From positions 9,827,221 through 9,891,220 of the forward strand of contig CM030711.1 in assembly GCA_017979445.1 (NCBI GenBank): a stretch of DNA of 64,000 nt, in the 5' to 3' direction. This DNA is from Akebia trifoliata (lineage: Eukaryota > Streptophyta > Magnoliopsida > Ranunculales > Lardizabalaceae). The first letter of the stretch is position 1; every line of letters begins with the position of its first letter. Of this stretch, positions 22,560-36,000 are shown one piece after another. The translations under genes and the position numbers were made by a program. The notes under the pieces were generated by a model that worked only from the letters and a program-made list of their open reading frames with translations, had not been told where the DNA came from and did not search any database.

Positions 22560-23440
22560 ATGATAAAATATATTTTCCAATTATGCATCGTTGGTCCGCA
22601 ATATAAATCGTAATCGTTGAATTTTATGTTTGCAAAGTTGGGTTTAGCATTAGCTTATGAGTCCTTTTTCATGGGTTTATGGACCATAAGTGTTAGATTT
22701 AGATAGTTCGCACATCATTGCAAATGAAATCTATATAAGAGTGCTAATAATATGATGTGGTCTTGGCGCACAGCCTTGATGCCAGTTGAAGTGTTTGCTC
22801 ACAGCTCAACAAATGTTTGACATGTGATACGAATAACATCAGCAATAGAAAAAACTTCTCTTTCTTATCCTTTGCCCACATATTTATTTTTTTGGATTTC
22901 ATTGGGCCCACATTGATTATCACATTTACAATCCAATAGCATAGCTTTCTAGATTTCATGAAAATATTAATATTTAAGAAAGAAAAAATATATTTTAAAA
23001 AATATTATTTTTCGAGTTTGATCCAAGGTGTTGAAAATGGACAACCAACGAACACCCAAATTTAAAAATAAAATTCAACGGTGAAAAATAACTATTTTTT
23101 TAAAGTTTATATAATTTTACATCAGATCATGTTTTTTAATGTCACAAGATGATTAGATCAGAAAGTTTTCTTTTTTTTTTTTCACTATGGGCAAGAAAGA
23201 GAAAAGGGCGTTAGCTAAAAACTACGTCATATTATCAAAATTCTCTACATAAAGGATGAGAAATACATATTGGCAAGTGCATGTTGATTGAAAACCTACT
23301 TGAGATGAAGGAAAGCAACAATGAAGCCATTAACATGCACCATTTTAAATCTTGGTTCCATGTCTTGTTCGCAAACTATATCAAGATGAGTCCGATGACT
23401 CATTTCAGTATCTTAGAGAATTTTGAATCATTATATATAT
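22560..23440. other. Intergenic stretch, nothing recognised
   Basis: AT-rich. A segment near 23030-23090 (CACCCAAATTTAAAAATAAA) resembles 1250-1290, which suggests a weak dispersed repeat. No gene seen. Confidence 0.4.
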
Positions 23441-23453
23441 ATATATATATATA

Positions 23454-23804
23454 GGGTGGCGTTCAATGGCCAACTTTTTGGCAAAACATTTTTCAAAACA
23501 TGAGTTAGAAGTTTTGGAATGGGCTGATTTTTGGTGAGGATGATCTCTACAGTGAGGAGATCATCATCACCAAAATCAGCCCATTCCAAAACTTCTAACC
23601 CCATCAAAAATAGTTTACAAAAAATGGGCGGTCCACGATTTTTCAACTTGTAAACATGGGTTAGAATTTTGGAATGGGTTGATTTTTGGTGAGGATGATC
23701 TCCTCACCGTAGAGATCATCCTCACCAAAATCAGCCCATTCCAAAACTTCTAACTCATGTTTTGAAAAATGTTTTGCCAAAAAGTTGGCCCTTGAACGTG
23801 ACCC
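23454..23804. mobile_element. Isolated copy of the palindromic (TA)n family
   Basis: Left GGGTGGCGTTCAATGGCC; right inverted GGGTCACGTTCAAGGGCC. It sits in (TA)n on both sides, like the array copies 13 kb away, and closely resembles E2 and E13. This shows that single insertions also choose TA repeats. Confidence 0.75.
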
Positions 23805-23969
23805 ATATATATATATATATGAGACAACAAGGGTGGATTTACATTGGGGCAACCAACCAACTTACCCCCACAAGAATTTTTGAAGTCTATGAAAGTACAT
23901 GAGTTATTGCGACATATAACAATGGCAAATAAGAAAATTCACCTCTATTGTCCTCTAGAAATTTTTTTA

Positions 23970-24969
23970 GGAAAATTACTTAATAGTCTTTGGCACTAAC
24001 TTTTCTTTCAATTTAATCACCGACTTTTGGGTTATCAAAATAGTTCATTTAGTGGATCCTATTTTTAAAATCAGTCATTGAACCTCACTTTAGATATTTC
24101 TCACGATTGAAATGTTAAAATTGCCCTAACCATTCAAACTCACCATTTTCATCCAGAAAAATTGGATTTTCGGCATCCTGGTCGAGTTTTGAAATACTTG
24201 AGGATGAGGATGAAGAAACGGTCATAGGGTTTTTTTTTTGTTTTTTTAAAGCATTTTGAAGATGTATGTGTTTTGCTTCATTTTAAATGAAAATTGATCA
24301 AGGATGGTTTATTGGTATAAAATCATCTACACAAGTCATAAAAGTTTTAAGTCGATCTTTCCATGTATCTTAGTTGGAAAAACTAGAAGAAAAAAAAATT
24401 GAAAACAAGTGGATTTTATAGAGTCAGGGTCAAGAATTTTTATTTCTGAGTTAAATATTTTTATGTCGACAATAATTTTTAAAAAAAATGTCGACCTCAA
24501 CAATAAAAATATTGAACTCAAGACTAAAAATTGTCAACCTCGACGATGTAATACCCACCCATTCATTTTTCAAGTTTTTTCAACTAAAATACATGGAAAG
24601 ATTGACTTAAAACTTCACATAAGGACTTGTGTGGATGATTTCAGACCAAAACAACCATCCTTTATCGATTTTTCTCAAAAAACGAAACAAAAGAATTGAA
24701 AAACCCTAATCTTTTACATACATCTTCAAACTACTTGAAAATGCCATCTTCTTCCTTCTAAAAATCCTTTTCATTGGAATGGAGTCTCCAAAAGTGAGTT
24801 TGAATGATTAGGAAAATTTCGACTTTTCAATCTTGAGAAATGTCAAGAGTGGGGTTCATGGACTATTTTGAAAAAAAGGAGTTACTAATGGGCTATTTAG
24901 ATAACCCGCAAAAGTCAATGACTGAATTGAAAGAAAAATTAGTGTCAAAGACTATTAAGTAATTTTTCC
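23970..24969. mobile_element. 1-kb fold-back element with long inverted ends
   Basis: The left end GGAAAATTACTTAATAGTCT is matched by its inverted copy at the right end, with similarity over about 60 bp (TTGGCACTAACTTTTCTTTC). The interior is also inverted: AAGTCGATCTTTCCATGTAT near 24350 pairs with ATACATGGAAAGATTGACTT near 24590. No transposase. A related, broken copy is at 45960-46590. The superfamily is undetermined. Confidence 0.7.
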
Positions 24970-25055
24970 AAAAAAAATTCTCTATTGTTGCCTCCACCAA
25001 AAGAAAAATTCACTTGGTTGCCCCCACAAGGGTAAAATCCTAGTTCCGCCTGTGC

Positions 25056-26180
25056 CAATCAAAAAGAAAAAGAAGAAGGATAGGCATCTAAATTATAGTG
25101 TCTAGTCTTGATCATGTATTTTCTCATGGTAATGCGGTTAGGTTGTCCTTGCCACTCCATAATATTAGGTTACCAATTTAAGATGTAAACCTATAATAAG
25201 GCACTAGGCCTTGAAAGTTGATAGTTTTCGACCTATTGGGTTGGATCTATCTTATGGAATCCATCGAGCCTAGTTGAAACTTGATTCCTTCAACTATAAT
25301 AATCCAAACCAATTCATATGAAGACAGACATGAAAACATAAGAACATCTTCAACAATGGTTTTTAAGGGCATAAATGGATCATATATCACTCTTCATAAC
25401 CATATAGGTGCACGGTTCACCCAAGTTGTCACTCAAGACACCATGAACTATAGTGCTAGCGGTCATTGTGAATGCCACCACCACACGTAGTCCAATTAGC
25501 ACGTGCATCGCAGTGCCTCACCCGTCACAGTGGCTTCATTATGTGAAATAATAGGGTACGAGTCTTCTCTAACCAAAATGAGAAGATATCAAATAACAAG
25601 CATAAAAATTACAAATTTTGAACAACAAAAGCAAGTCACAAAACAGGGGATTTCACAAAAACAGAACACTCTCATAACAATAAAAAAATCATAAAATCTT
25701 TCTTTTTTTTTTTTTTTTTTTTCCCCTTGTTTCTCATACATAAAGTAAGAAACCCAATTGTTAGTTTTATCAACAAGATTAGCATTTAGTGCTCTCATGA
25801 TCTCAAATTCAAACATCAAAATCTTTTGTGCATTTGTTGAAAAAAAATATTCCCTTAAATAAAAACAGTGGATCCCACCACATATGAGGAAGAACCCCAA
25901 CATTGACATCTCAAAGCACAAGTTGATAACATGATTTGAGCATTTTTCTAGGGAAGTAGGAGAAAAAAGGGACATTAAACTTTGTTCATCTCTTTTAACA
26001 TTCATATTCATAAGATTCTACCTCTAGGTATTTGCCCTACTTATTGGGCTTTCACCTGTTGTGTTGCATGTGATTCTTTAGGCTTATTGGCAAGTCATTA
26101 CCTAAATATACTGCACAATTTAGTCAACGAAAAATTATGGTTGTCGTGACATTATTTTATCGAAAACTTGTGCTCTAACT
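25056..26180. other. Intergenic stretch, no gene recognised
   Basis: A 140-codon minus-strand frame (25589-26011) crosses it, but its protein contains a run of lysines from a T tract and has no recognisable domain. I do not support it as a gene. Confidence 0.4.
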
Positions 26181-26182
26181 CC

Positions 26183-26345
26183 CCAGGGTTGGTGAGATGA
26201 CCGAGACTACGTCTTAGGAAGCAGAGATCTTGAATTTAAATTCCCCTTTAGAGATCTCCCTCAAGGATTTATCCCAAAAATTAGCTGGTGCAACTTGAGG
26301 GAAGAGGATTGCATGTGTCCCGAGGATTAGTTAAAGTGTTCTAAG
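26183..26345 (+). mobile_element. SINE-like element
   Basis: GGTTGGTGAGATGACCGAG resembles an A-box region. The 3' part has GTCCCGAGGATTAGTTAAAG followed by GAGGCCCGTACA, similar to the CCCCGAGGATTAGTC...GGCCCGGACA tail of plant Au-type SINEs. The B box (GATCTTGAATTTAAATTCC) is degraded. Old copy. Confidence 0.5.
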
Positions 26346-26549
26346 AGGCCCGTACATCTCATTTCAAAGAATAAAATAAAAAATAAAAAAAATTATGATC
26401 TTAAACTACTCAAAATCCTTGCAAATTATTAATTGCTTGGTAATGTGTACATACAAGCATAGGGACTTGGTAGCATAAACCCCAAGGATAATATATTTTT
26501 CTTGGAGGGAGAGAGATCGAAATTTGGTGACGATCAACATGAAGCATTG

Positions 26550-26785
26550 TTTCAAAACTTGACCGAGATGTATGGTACGAGTCATCTCGGTATCAAGCAT
26601 GGACGAGACAGACAGATAAGTCAACTTTTCGGACGAGATTTATAACCTCAAGTTCAAATTTTTTTTTTTTTTTTTTGAACATGACGTCTCAAACGTATCA
26701 GAAAACTCGTTAGAGACAACTCGATATCTGGTATGGACAAGACAAGACAAGACACGAAACCGAGTTTTAAAATCATGACATGAAA
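26550..26785. repeat. GAGACGA-rich repeat family, copy 1
   Basis: Contains GAGACGTCT-like cores, CTCGTTAGAGACAACTCGAT and an end CGAGTTTTAAAATCATGAC, with an oligo-T centre. It matches 27640-27860 and several places at 54.8-62.5 kb. Parts are inverted complements of each other, so it is probably a palindromic MITE family. Confidence 0.5.
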
Positions 26786-27639
26786 TCATGAAAGAGTCGA
26801 TCTCAAATATTACATGTTACATCTTGGGTAAATCAAGTTCTTGGAAAATAGCAATTGAAAGCTTGGAAATTGCATGTTCTAGAAAATTAGTTTTCCAATG
26901 TTGTTGTTGTTTTTTTTTTTTTTTTTGGTTAATAAACAATCGAAAACTCTTTTCAAACGATGAATAATGATCCACAGGTAAATTCCTGGATAAAACCATT
27001 GTTAAATGATTGTGGTAGGTTAAGAACATGCCCTAACACTGTTTCCACGTGTACTGACTAGATCAGAACATTGTTTACCCTCAAAGCACTAGATAGACTC
27101 TCTAGGCTAAGACTTTTGTTTATGTGCCCGTGCCCGACAACCTCTAAACCTGACCTTGACATTAATTGAAGTTAGGCTTATTTTTATTACCTATAACTCC
27201 AAAAATGTTCATGTAAGGACGTGGGGCCACAACATGATCAACCAATCAAATCACTTGTGGAATACAGAAAACCACTTATTACGCTTTATTGTGAATCACG
27301 AGGGAATAATGTAAAAGGTAAATCAACAATTATTTTTGAGCTTGTACTTGATATGGCTCACTAATCTTGTGATTGCTTTTGTGGTACCTTACCAAGGGCT
27401 GTCAGTTGGGCCCATATTTTCCTCTAGTACCCTATAGTTTCATTAAAAGATTGAAAAATCGAGATCAAAATTCTTTCGTTGAAATTTAAGGATCGTTCAT
27501 TTTCAATCTTTGAGATTAGGCTTAGAATTTTTTTTTTTTCAAATTTGATCCAAATCATGATTATCACATGACTGATGGATTAGATCTTATTTTCTTCATG
27601 GCTGCAAGAAAATTATACCACAGATATGATTTTAAAACT

Positions 27640-27865
27640 CTTCTGAAATCAAGACGTATCATTCGAGTTAATTCGAAATTAGAGCTGAACGAAATTAGCT
27701 CACAAGTCACTTTTTTGATTGAGATTTAATACCTCGTATTCAATTTTTTAATTTTTTGAACGAGACGTCTCAAACATATCGAAAAACTCGTTCGAGACGA
27801 CTCGATATTGGACCTGGACAAGATGAGACGTGAAATCGAGTTTTAAAACCTTGACCACAAAAGAT
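27640..27865. repeat. GAGACGA-rich repeat family, copy 2
   Basis: CTCGTTCGAGACGACTCGAT and CGAGTTTTAAAACCTTGACC parallel copy 1 almost block for block. Non-coding. Confidence 0.5.
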
Positions 27866-27899
27866 CTGCCCCGCCCCCCAATTAAAAAAATAAATAAAT

Positions 27900-28740
27900 A
27901 AAGGGTTAGGACCTTAATATTAAACCCACAAAAGTAAAATTGGGTTAAAAAAAATTTAAACTCGTTAGATTCGAATTGAATTAGGGCTTTACAATGCCTA
28001 CTTCAGATCTATTTGGCCCAGTAGTATATTGTATGTGTATACATTATGTATTAAATAATAATTTGTTTTAATCATGACTATGACATTCATTTGGACAAGA
28101 ATGTTAGATGGTCTTTAAAAAAAATATGTACAAATTTGTTTAAAATTCATTCTTTGGGATGATTATTATACGTGATTTTTTTATTTTTTATTTTTCAAAT
28201 GAAAAGGCAAATGCTTTTTTTATGAAAAATTAATCGTTTTTATAAAGCTCAAAAATCTCTACCCATTAAACCAAAATAGAAGAAGGTAATTTAAAAATAA
28301 AAGAAAAATATTTTTAAATTTTCTATAATAACAGCAAATTGGTCCAACCAATTTGACTAATTTTTTGTTCAGTCCATAATTTAGTTCCTAAGATATTGGT
28401 TTTAAAGGAAGATTATAAAAAAATTGAAAGGTGGTGAAACCTCGAACTCCATCGATCAAGTTTTTTAGAGAAACAACTTATAAGACCCCATTTCAGCTAT
28501 TTAAAATTTTTGTCCAGATAGAAATATTCTTCTATCTACAACATTGGATACTTCTATGGGGCTTTGTCATGTTCTAGCAGCAAGAGTGTATGTATTTATG
28601 TCCCTTTCATGACATCCTCACATAGTTTGATTTTAATCATGGTTTAAAATTTAATTTTACTCAGATGAAGAAAAGAAATAAAGATCAATTTAATTGCTAC
28701 ATCAAGTTGAAAGTTGAAACACAAAATAAAAACTAGATAA
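27900..28740. other. Intergenic stretch, nothing recognised
   Basis: AT-rich with short homopolymers. No open frame of note and no clear repeat ends. Confidence 0.4.
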
Positions 28741-28750
28741 ACTCAATTTA

Positions 28751-28965
28751 GTGTGTTTGGTAACACTTTTGAAGTCTGAATGAAAGTGATTCACTTTTTT
28801 AAAATTCAAATTTCAGAAGTTTTATTTTCATTTTTGTTTCAGATTTCAGACTTCAGAATCAAAATTCAGAAATTTTAAACTAACGATAACGACGCTAGAT
28901 AAAATTTTGATGTTTGATTTCTAAATTTTAGACTTTAGATTTCAAAAATGTTACCAAACATAACC
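28751..28965. mobile_element. MITE with GTGTTTGGTAAC ends and TTA duplication
   Basis: The ends are GTGTGTTTGGTAACA and, inverted, GGTTATGTTTGGTAAC, each bordered by TTA (28748-28750 and 28966-28968). About 215 bp and internally rich in paired TTCAGA/TCTGAA. TTA duplications point to PIF/Harbinger, though the termini are not the classic Tourist ones. Confidence 0.55.
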
Positions 28966-29224
28966 TTAGTTTCGACGATAAAACATTATAATGGTATTGT
29001 GACCCCTCACTCAAAATCAAATTATTCCATTGAAACATTCCAAAATGAAACAAAATTTTGAACCACGGGTGGGCACCTCTTAATTATGGTAAAATGGTTG
29101 TGGCCGCAACAAACGATAATCATCGGTACTCTTGATGTGATATTTTATTTTGGCCTGACAACTAATGCTTCCAAACCAGTGGTGGTCATTTATAAGATGG
29201 ACAGCCTGGAACTCTTCCCTGGTC

Positions 29225-29450
29225 ATGCAAAGGTTTTAGAGTCATGCTAATCTGACTCTCCCACGTGGCATACTCAATTGACTCCCCTGACGTGGGGTCT
29301 GCTAGAACCATAGAATTCTTTTCATCGGGATACACAACTGCATAGAAATATGGGGATGTCCGGTTGCGTATCCCAACTCCTAAGGCATGAAGTCTATGGT
29401 TCTAGAACAACCCACGTAAAGGGAGTCGATTTAATTAAGATTTTTTTTTC
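29225..29450. repeat. Palindrome, CATAGA/TATCCC family, in LIN-like gene upstream region
   Basis: TCTGCTAGAACCATAGAATT near 29308 pairs with GTCTATGGTTCTAGAACAAC near 29390, and outer arms GACTCCCCTGACGTGGG pair with CCCACGTAAAGGGAGTC. It lies about 600 bp upstream of the LIN-like start codon. Confidence 0.55.
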
Positions 29451-29459
29451 TTGCATTTA

Positions 29460-30048
29460 TTCCCCACCCCATAACAATATTTACATGTGTGCAATCAAAA
29501 TAAAGCCATTATCTCCAAAGTTTAAAGTCTCATTTCGAGACAATATTTCAAGAAATTGTGAAATATTCAATGTTTGGGAACCAATATTTTGTAATGGGAT
29601 CGGTTGAAATTGGAATGTACCATCCAAACATGTCATTATTGGGTCCACTGCATTGGCAAAACATATAAAGAAAACACCATCACTCTCTGTAGTGTAGCTC
29701 CAGAAAACCAAGCCTTCCAAATCCCTGTAAATTCTAAAAAGGTCAAAATGGTAATTCAGCTTCACAGCAGTTTGATAAATAAAAAAAAAAACTAACAAAT
29801 AAAAATATTTTTCTGTTATTGTTGACTTCTTATCCTCTCTCTCTCCCCCTTAATGAAGGCAACGGTCAAATTTTTGTCTTTAGCTACTAGTGCTATGGAG
29901 GGACCAAAAAAATTTGGATTTTGGCTGAAACAGTCACGAGGATGTTTTCCATCCTTTCCAACACTCTGCAACAAATCCTTTATCACTCTCTTCTTTCTCT
30001 ATCTCTCTTATCTTCTTCACTCACCCTTCTCTTTCTCATAAAACAAAT
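29460..30048 (+). promoter_or_regulatory. Upstream region and CT-rich leader of the LIN-like gene
   Basis: From about 29835 the sequence is pyrimidine-rich (CTCTCTCTCCCCC, then TCACTCTCTTCTTTCTC), a usual plant 5' leader composition, running to the ATG at 30049. No convincing TATA box was found at a fixed distance, so the start site is unknown. Confidence 0.4.
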
Positions 30049-33000
30049 ATGTCTCAAAATTCCACTCTTACTTTCAATGATCATGGCAGATTAGACCTTG
30101 AATGCATTCGGGTACTCGTAAATTTAGTCAATCAACATATTTTCAGATTCCTCAAAGACCCAACGACTCGAAAATCTCTACAATTGAGATGTACTTCCAA
30201 GCTCAAGATACAAAAGCAAGAGTTCTTTGAATTCTCCGAGCAATCTATATTGTCGAATCTTTATTGGGGTATTGAGAGTGTCGAAGCAGCAATTCAAGCC
30301 AAATGGCAAGAAGAGAGGGCTTCAAGATTGAAGAATTCGGAGCGAATGCTTCAAGTTCCAGCGTTGCTTGATGAATGTGGGAGCACGGGTGGGGTACAAA
30401 ATCGGTACTTGGTTTGTTGTTCATATTTTTATCTCTCTTTGGTTAGAAAGCTTCAAAGGGATGAGTGGCAAGTGACACTACATTTCCTTCAAGCTATGTT
30501 GGTATACCCACGACTTGTTCGGATGAAATTCGCACCGGAATTATGGGAAAATGTTTTTCTTTCTCAAATTATGAGTGGAATGGGGGATATAGGTGGATGG
30601 AGCTGCGATGATGTAATCGATGAGATGACAAAGCAGTTGGCAAGAACGTACAAAGATAGGTTGATGTATTACCAAGTCGTGTTATATGGAGAGACGACTC
30701 AATGGAATTGGGGATGCAGAGTTGCTCCTCTGCTCGACGATGACTCACAATGTTTCATGTAAATTTTCTCTTCTCTTGTTTATCCAATTCAATCCCATAA
30801 CTTGTTAAGTCATAAGGTTATTAAAAAATTACATAAAAGGTAGAAAGTGAGATTTAGCAGAACCAATCCTTTTTCAAAATTATTCGTAATCAGAATCGCA
30901 TGGTCTTCAATCCATTAGATAAATTTGTTTTTTTAAATGGGATTCATGTTGAACTTGACAGTATCTCATGGATTGTACTCATATAATATAATTTTGGAAT
31001 GAATAGTGCATGGGTCTAAAGCTTATAACTAGGTGTTGTAATGGAGGATTGAAGCTAGAAGTTCTAACAACATCAAGGAGATGGGGTGCACCAAAAAGCA
31101 AGAACAATTTTTCTACCATCGGTTATAGATAGGTTAAGTCCCACTCCCGCCATGAACATAACCTATTTGCTTAGATCAAATATATGAAGTTATGCTTTTG
31201 GGATACGAGGCATAGATGATGATGATGACGACGACAAATTAAATTAATTTTTCCGTTACCCTTCTTTCAATCTTTCTCTCTTCATGTACTCAAATGAAAG
31301 ACATATCGTAAAAACTACTCATCCCAACACTATATCTTAGACTTGTGTAACTTTGTTCTTTGTTAGTGTAAACTAAAGAGATCACAGATGGGTTTTTCTC
31401 TATGTTACAAGCGTTAGGCATGTGTTGAATTATTTAACATTACTGCAATGCCTCACTATTACTCATTGCTTATGTACAGATATGGGAATTCCACCAGCAG
31501 TGAATATGTTGACTCAGTTGAACGTCGAAATGGCTGGACAAAGTTTCATGATGTAAGACTTGGCTTTTCTTTCCTTCTGCAATACAAACACAATATTCAA
31601 ATCTGACTCCAATGAGAACCAAAAATCAGAAATTCCTTTTATGTTTTGGGTCACAGTTATTGTCACCAAAAAGTTCGAGGGCTGCAAACAAATCATCCCT
31701 CAGAGATTTTTAGGCTGACAATGAAAAATATATATAATTTTACGGTTAGGAGATCTTATTAATTTCTATTAACATTGTATACCAATTCAGGGTGAGAAGG
31801 CTCATCCACTTGAACTTCAAGAAGACAGAATTGATGAAATGGAAGATAGAGCTAAGGATTCTATAATTACTACAAAGCAAAAAAATACTTCAACTCGAGA
31901 TGATGGAAGAACTCTTTTTACAAAAATGAATGAAATTTATAACAGGGACGGGAACTCGGGTACGAAATGCCTCCAAGATATGTTGAAGGAATCTCAGTCA
32001 GATATGTCAATTTCCATCTATTCGAATAATGATTATTCAGAAGAAAGTGATTCGGAGGTAATGCTCCAAATAGAAACACTAGAACCCAATATTTCAATCA
32101 CTATTGAAAATTGATATATGCACATAGTTTTCTATCACAAATTATTTCCATGATTAGACAAGCATTAGTAATTCTAGGAGTGAAGATTCCTAAACTTCTA
32201 CTTGTTTTTCTTCGTGAGTCAGGAAAATATGGATACCAGTGAAAGTTCAGCAAGAATCACGACAATAGAGGCAGATAATACACAACTAGACATCGGGGAA
32301 GAAAGCTATGAAGTAAATACCCGTTATTTCTTTTCTAAACAATTCTTTAATTCTATCAATGATTTAAACTTATCTATCTTGGAACTAAGAGATATCGATT
32401 CAAATACCTTTTGTAATCGGTATGTGGAAGAAGGGATAACCCTAAGAAGATCAGAACAGCATGATTTCAGACTACTTGAGCGTGTGTCATCTACAACGCT
32501 GAGGGACTATAACTTCAACCAAATGGATCAATGGGGGAGTTCTTCCAGAAGGCAAAGCTTACACATGGAAATAATGGGAATATTTGAGAAGGCAGTTTCA
32601 ACACTATGTTTCTCAAACCGAATTGGAAAATTTGAAGACAACAATGTAGAAGTCTCAATGATGTGGAAAATGTTGAACAATAAAACAGAAGCAAAATATG
32701 GGTTGTTAAAGGATGTAATCCTTGATCATTTATTAAATGCTGTTTCAACTTCCAAAGAAGAGTGGGTTATAAGGGCATCGGTATCTATACTCTCAACATT
32801 GGTATCAGAGAATAATACGGTTATGGATGATATCAAGAAAAAGGGTTTACGTCTAAGTGATTTGGTGAGAGCTCTAAAAAGAAATGTGCATGAGGCAGCT
32901 GTCCTGATTTATTTGATAAATCCATCACCCTCAGAAATAAAAGCTTTAGAACTTTTACCTGCACTATTGGAGGTCGCATGCAATTCAAACAACGGAGGAC

Positions 33001-36000
33001 ACACGTCACTTCAGCTGACACCTTCGGCCGCGTCACTAATGATGATTGAAGTGTTGGTAAATGCATTTGACCATGCTACAAATTTCATACATTTGGCTGC
33101 AATTAGTACACCTCCGGTTCTTTTGAAACTTGTGAACGTTGAAAGAAATTCAAATTTGGAAGAAATGATTTCTTTGGCAGCTATTCTAATAAAATGTATG
33201 CGGTTTGATGGAAAATGTAGAAAGATTCTATCACAATCTACTTCCATGGATCCATTTATTCGTCTCCTAAGAAGTAAGGAGAGCCGCGCCAAGATCATTG
33301 CACTTCAATTTTTTCATGAACTCCTCCGCATGCCAAGGTATGTGCAAATGTTTCACATTGTTTCATTAAATGTAACTTGATACTAGTATGCGTCATAGGA
33401 ACTAAACAAATTGAAAATAAACAAAACTATTGGGATGATAATGCACAAATCATATAGTAACACTTACTCATAATTATATGAAAGCTAAACTCAAATAAAT
33501 TTTTCGTAAGGAAGTGAAGACAACATTGCTAATTCATAGGAGTCTACCATATCTTGCAATGGTTTTAATATAGCTTTCTGTTTTTGGTTTTTTTTTTTTT
33601 CCCGTGTGTATCAGGTCATCGGCAATTACGATATTGCATCACATACTACAACCAGATAGCATCAATATTATGCACACATTGCTGTCCTGTGTCCAAAATT
33701 TACAACCAGAGTACAAACTGATGGCAGTGAATCTGTTGCTTCAATTAGACATGCTGGTAAACTCCACCGTTAAGGAAATTTCATCTTGTATTGGTCAATT
33801 GTTTTCAAATTTAGTTTTGTTAAAGAATTTGTCTAAGTATGCAGTCCTCAAGACAATCCAACGCATTTTATTTGTCTAAAATAATCCTGTATTTCTACAC
33901 TAGCATCTTGTTTATCGAGAACTATGTTCCTTAAATGCATATTTGCAATATTTTTTTCTTTTATAGAGGGTCAAGACATGTGCCACAGTTACCTTGACTT
34001 AGAATCAAAATTTGATTGTACTATTGGCGATGGATTGGCTTCATATGCAGTGTACTCAGATTATGCCGACGTAAATTTTATAGAGACGAAATTGCATTCC
34101 AACTAAGTTTCCTTAGGCTGTGACTTGGTTACTTAAAAAATGTTCAAGAAAATTAGAGTCACAGAATACATTATATTCAAGCACCAAAACAGTAACAAAC
34201 CAATCAGAAATAACCCAAAAACACAGTTCTTATGCACAACCAACTCTACTACAACACGTAATTTAAAACCAATTGGGCATATTAATGGCCTCTATAATAA
34301 TTTTAGATGACTAATCATTAAGGATGAGAAGAAGGGAAGTAAGTTATCCTCCCTTACTTGTAGAGAAATCAATCCAAGAAGAATAATTTAAGAAAAGTAA
34401 AGCAAGATGCAATCACTCACAAAACACAGATATTTTTACGTGGTTCATTCAAGATTGAGCTATGTCCACGGATCACACCAATTTCACTATGAACAGAAAA
34501 TTCACAGTTACAAATTATATATATATATATACTAGGGTTTTACATAATACCAGTGAAATTATGAAAATACCCTTGGGAAAATTTATGACACGTGGCTTGA
34601 TTAACAGTACCTCCTTATTGTCCAATACCATCAAACTCCACAAACCCGACAACATTCCTGTGGCATCACATGGTGTGCATGATCTTGGGAATTTTGGACC
34701 AAATATTCAAATAGTCTCACGGTCTCACCAAGAAGATATTTCAAGTCAAAATTATAGCCATATATATTCTGACTATCCATAACATGATGTCAATTTTTAG
34801 ACCAAAAGATAACTTAGGTGAATCCCACTTTGTGGATCCTTACCATCCCACATGAACGATATGTGTACAGCTTTCATAACATTGTCATGTACAAGAAGTC
34901 ATTAAGCTTTCCAATGGGTTTAGAATATTAGTTGAAGCTTGAACTTGCATCAATGAACCATAAATTATATTTTGCAGGAAGATTCGGGTGGTAAAAGTAT
35001 ATTCAGAGAAGAGGCTATGGACATCCTTCTAGAAGCAATTGCATCGGAAGAAAGCTCTGCAACACAGATGTTATCTGCATTTATACTGTCAAATCTTGGT
35101 GGGACTTATGCTTGGACAGGAGAACCATATACAGTGGCATGGCTAGTAAATAAAACAGGTTTAACATCATCACATCACAAGAATATGATACGAAACTTTG
35201 ATTGGTCCGATCAATGTCTACAAGTAAGCACAACATTGAACAACTTGTCTTAATGTAATTTATAACTCATATTTATGACCCCTTACGTCTCGAGTGATGA
35301 TAAATGCAGGATGGCGGCATGGATGCATGGTGCAGCAGGATTGCAAGAAGTATCATTAAGATTGGGAATCCTATTTTCCATGCCTTGGAAAAGGGACTAA
35401 GGAGCAAGACAAAGAATGTATCACGGGACTGTCTAACAGCAATTTCATGGATTGGATGTGAAATTGCAATAACAAGTGCAAGCAACCTAAGATATTCTGC
35501 TTGTGAGATCTTATTAAATGGAATTGAGCAGTTTCTGCATCCAGGATTGGAGCTCGAGGAAAGACTCTTGGCTTGTCTTAGTGTGTATAATTATGCTTCT
35601 GGAAAAGGTAATCTGTATAACTTTGGAATAAGGCTTCAATGACAATTATTATTTTCTTAATCTATATTTATTTCTTTGTAAAAGTTTGGGAAAAAAAAAA
35701 ACCATGCACTAACATAGTTTTCGTTTGGATATTCTTCATGTAGGCATGCAGAAAATAATTCAATTTTCAGAGGGAGTACGAGAGTCGCTGAGACGTCTTT
35801 CAAGTGTCACTTGGATGGCAGAGGAATTATTGAGAGTAACTGATTATTTTCTCCCCACTAAGTCGGTGAGTCTGGTTCCACACTCTTTCTAAGCTACTCT
35901 CTAATGAGCTTATTACATTAATGCTCATCCTGTAAAGCTTGTGAGAGCAACGAAATAATCATTATTTGCAAATGCAGACTTCATGTACCAAGCATGAAAC

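Noticed and set aside
25589..26011. 140-codon minus-strand open frame
   Set aside because: No recognisable domain, a lysine run from a T tract, and no splice or codon signs of a gene.
29481..29798. 105-codon minus-strand frame upstream of the LIN-like gene
   Set aside because: Overlaps other chance frames in both directions and has no family resemblance.
32515..33298. Minus-strand frames within LIN-like exon 4
   Set aside because: They are shadows of a long, well-supported plus-strand exon.
34462..34782. 106-codon frame in LIN-like intron 5
   Set aside because: Lies within an LTR-like insert; its protein matches no retroelement domain I know.
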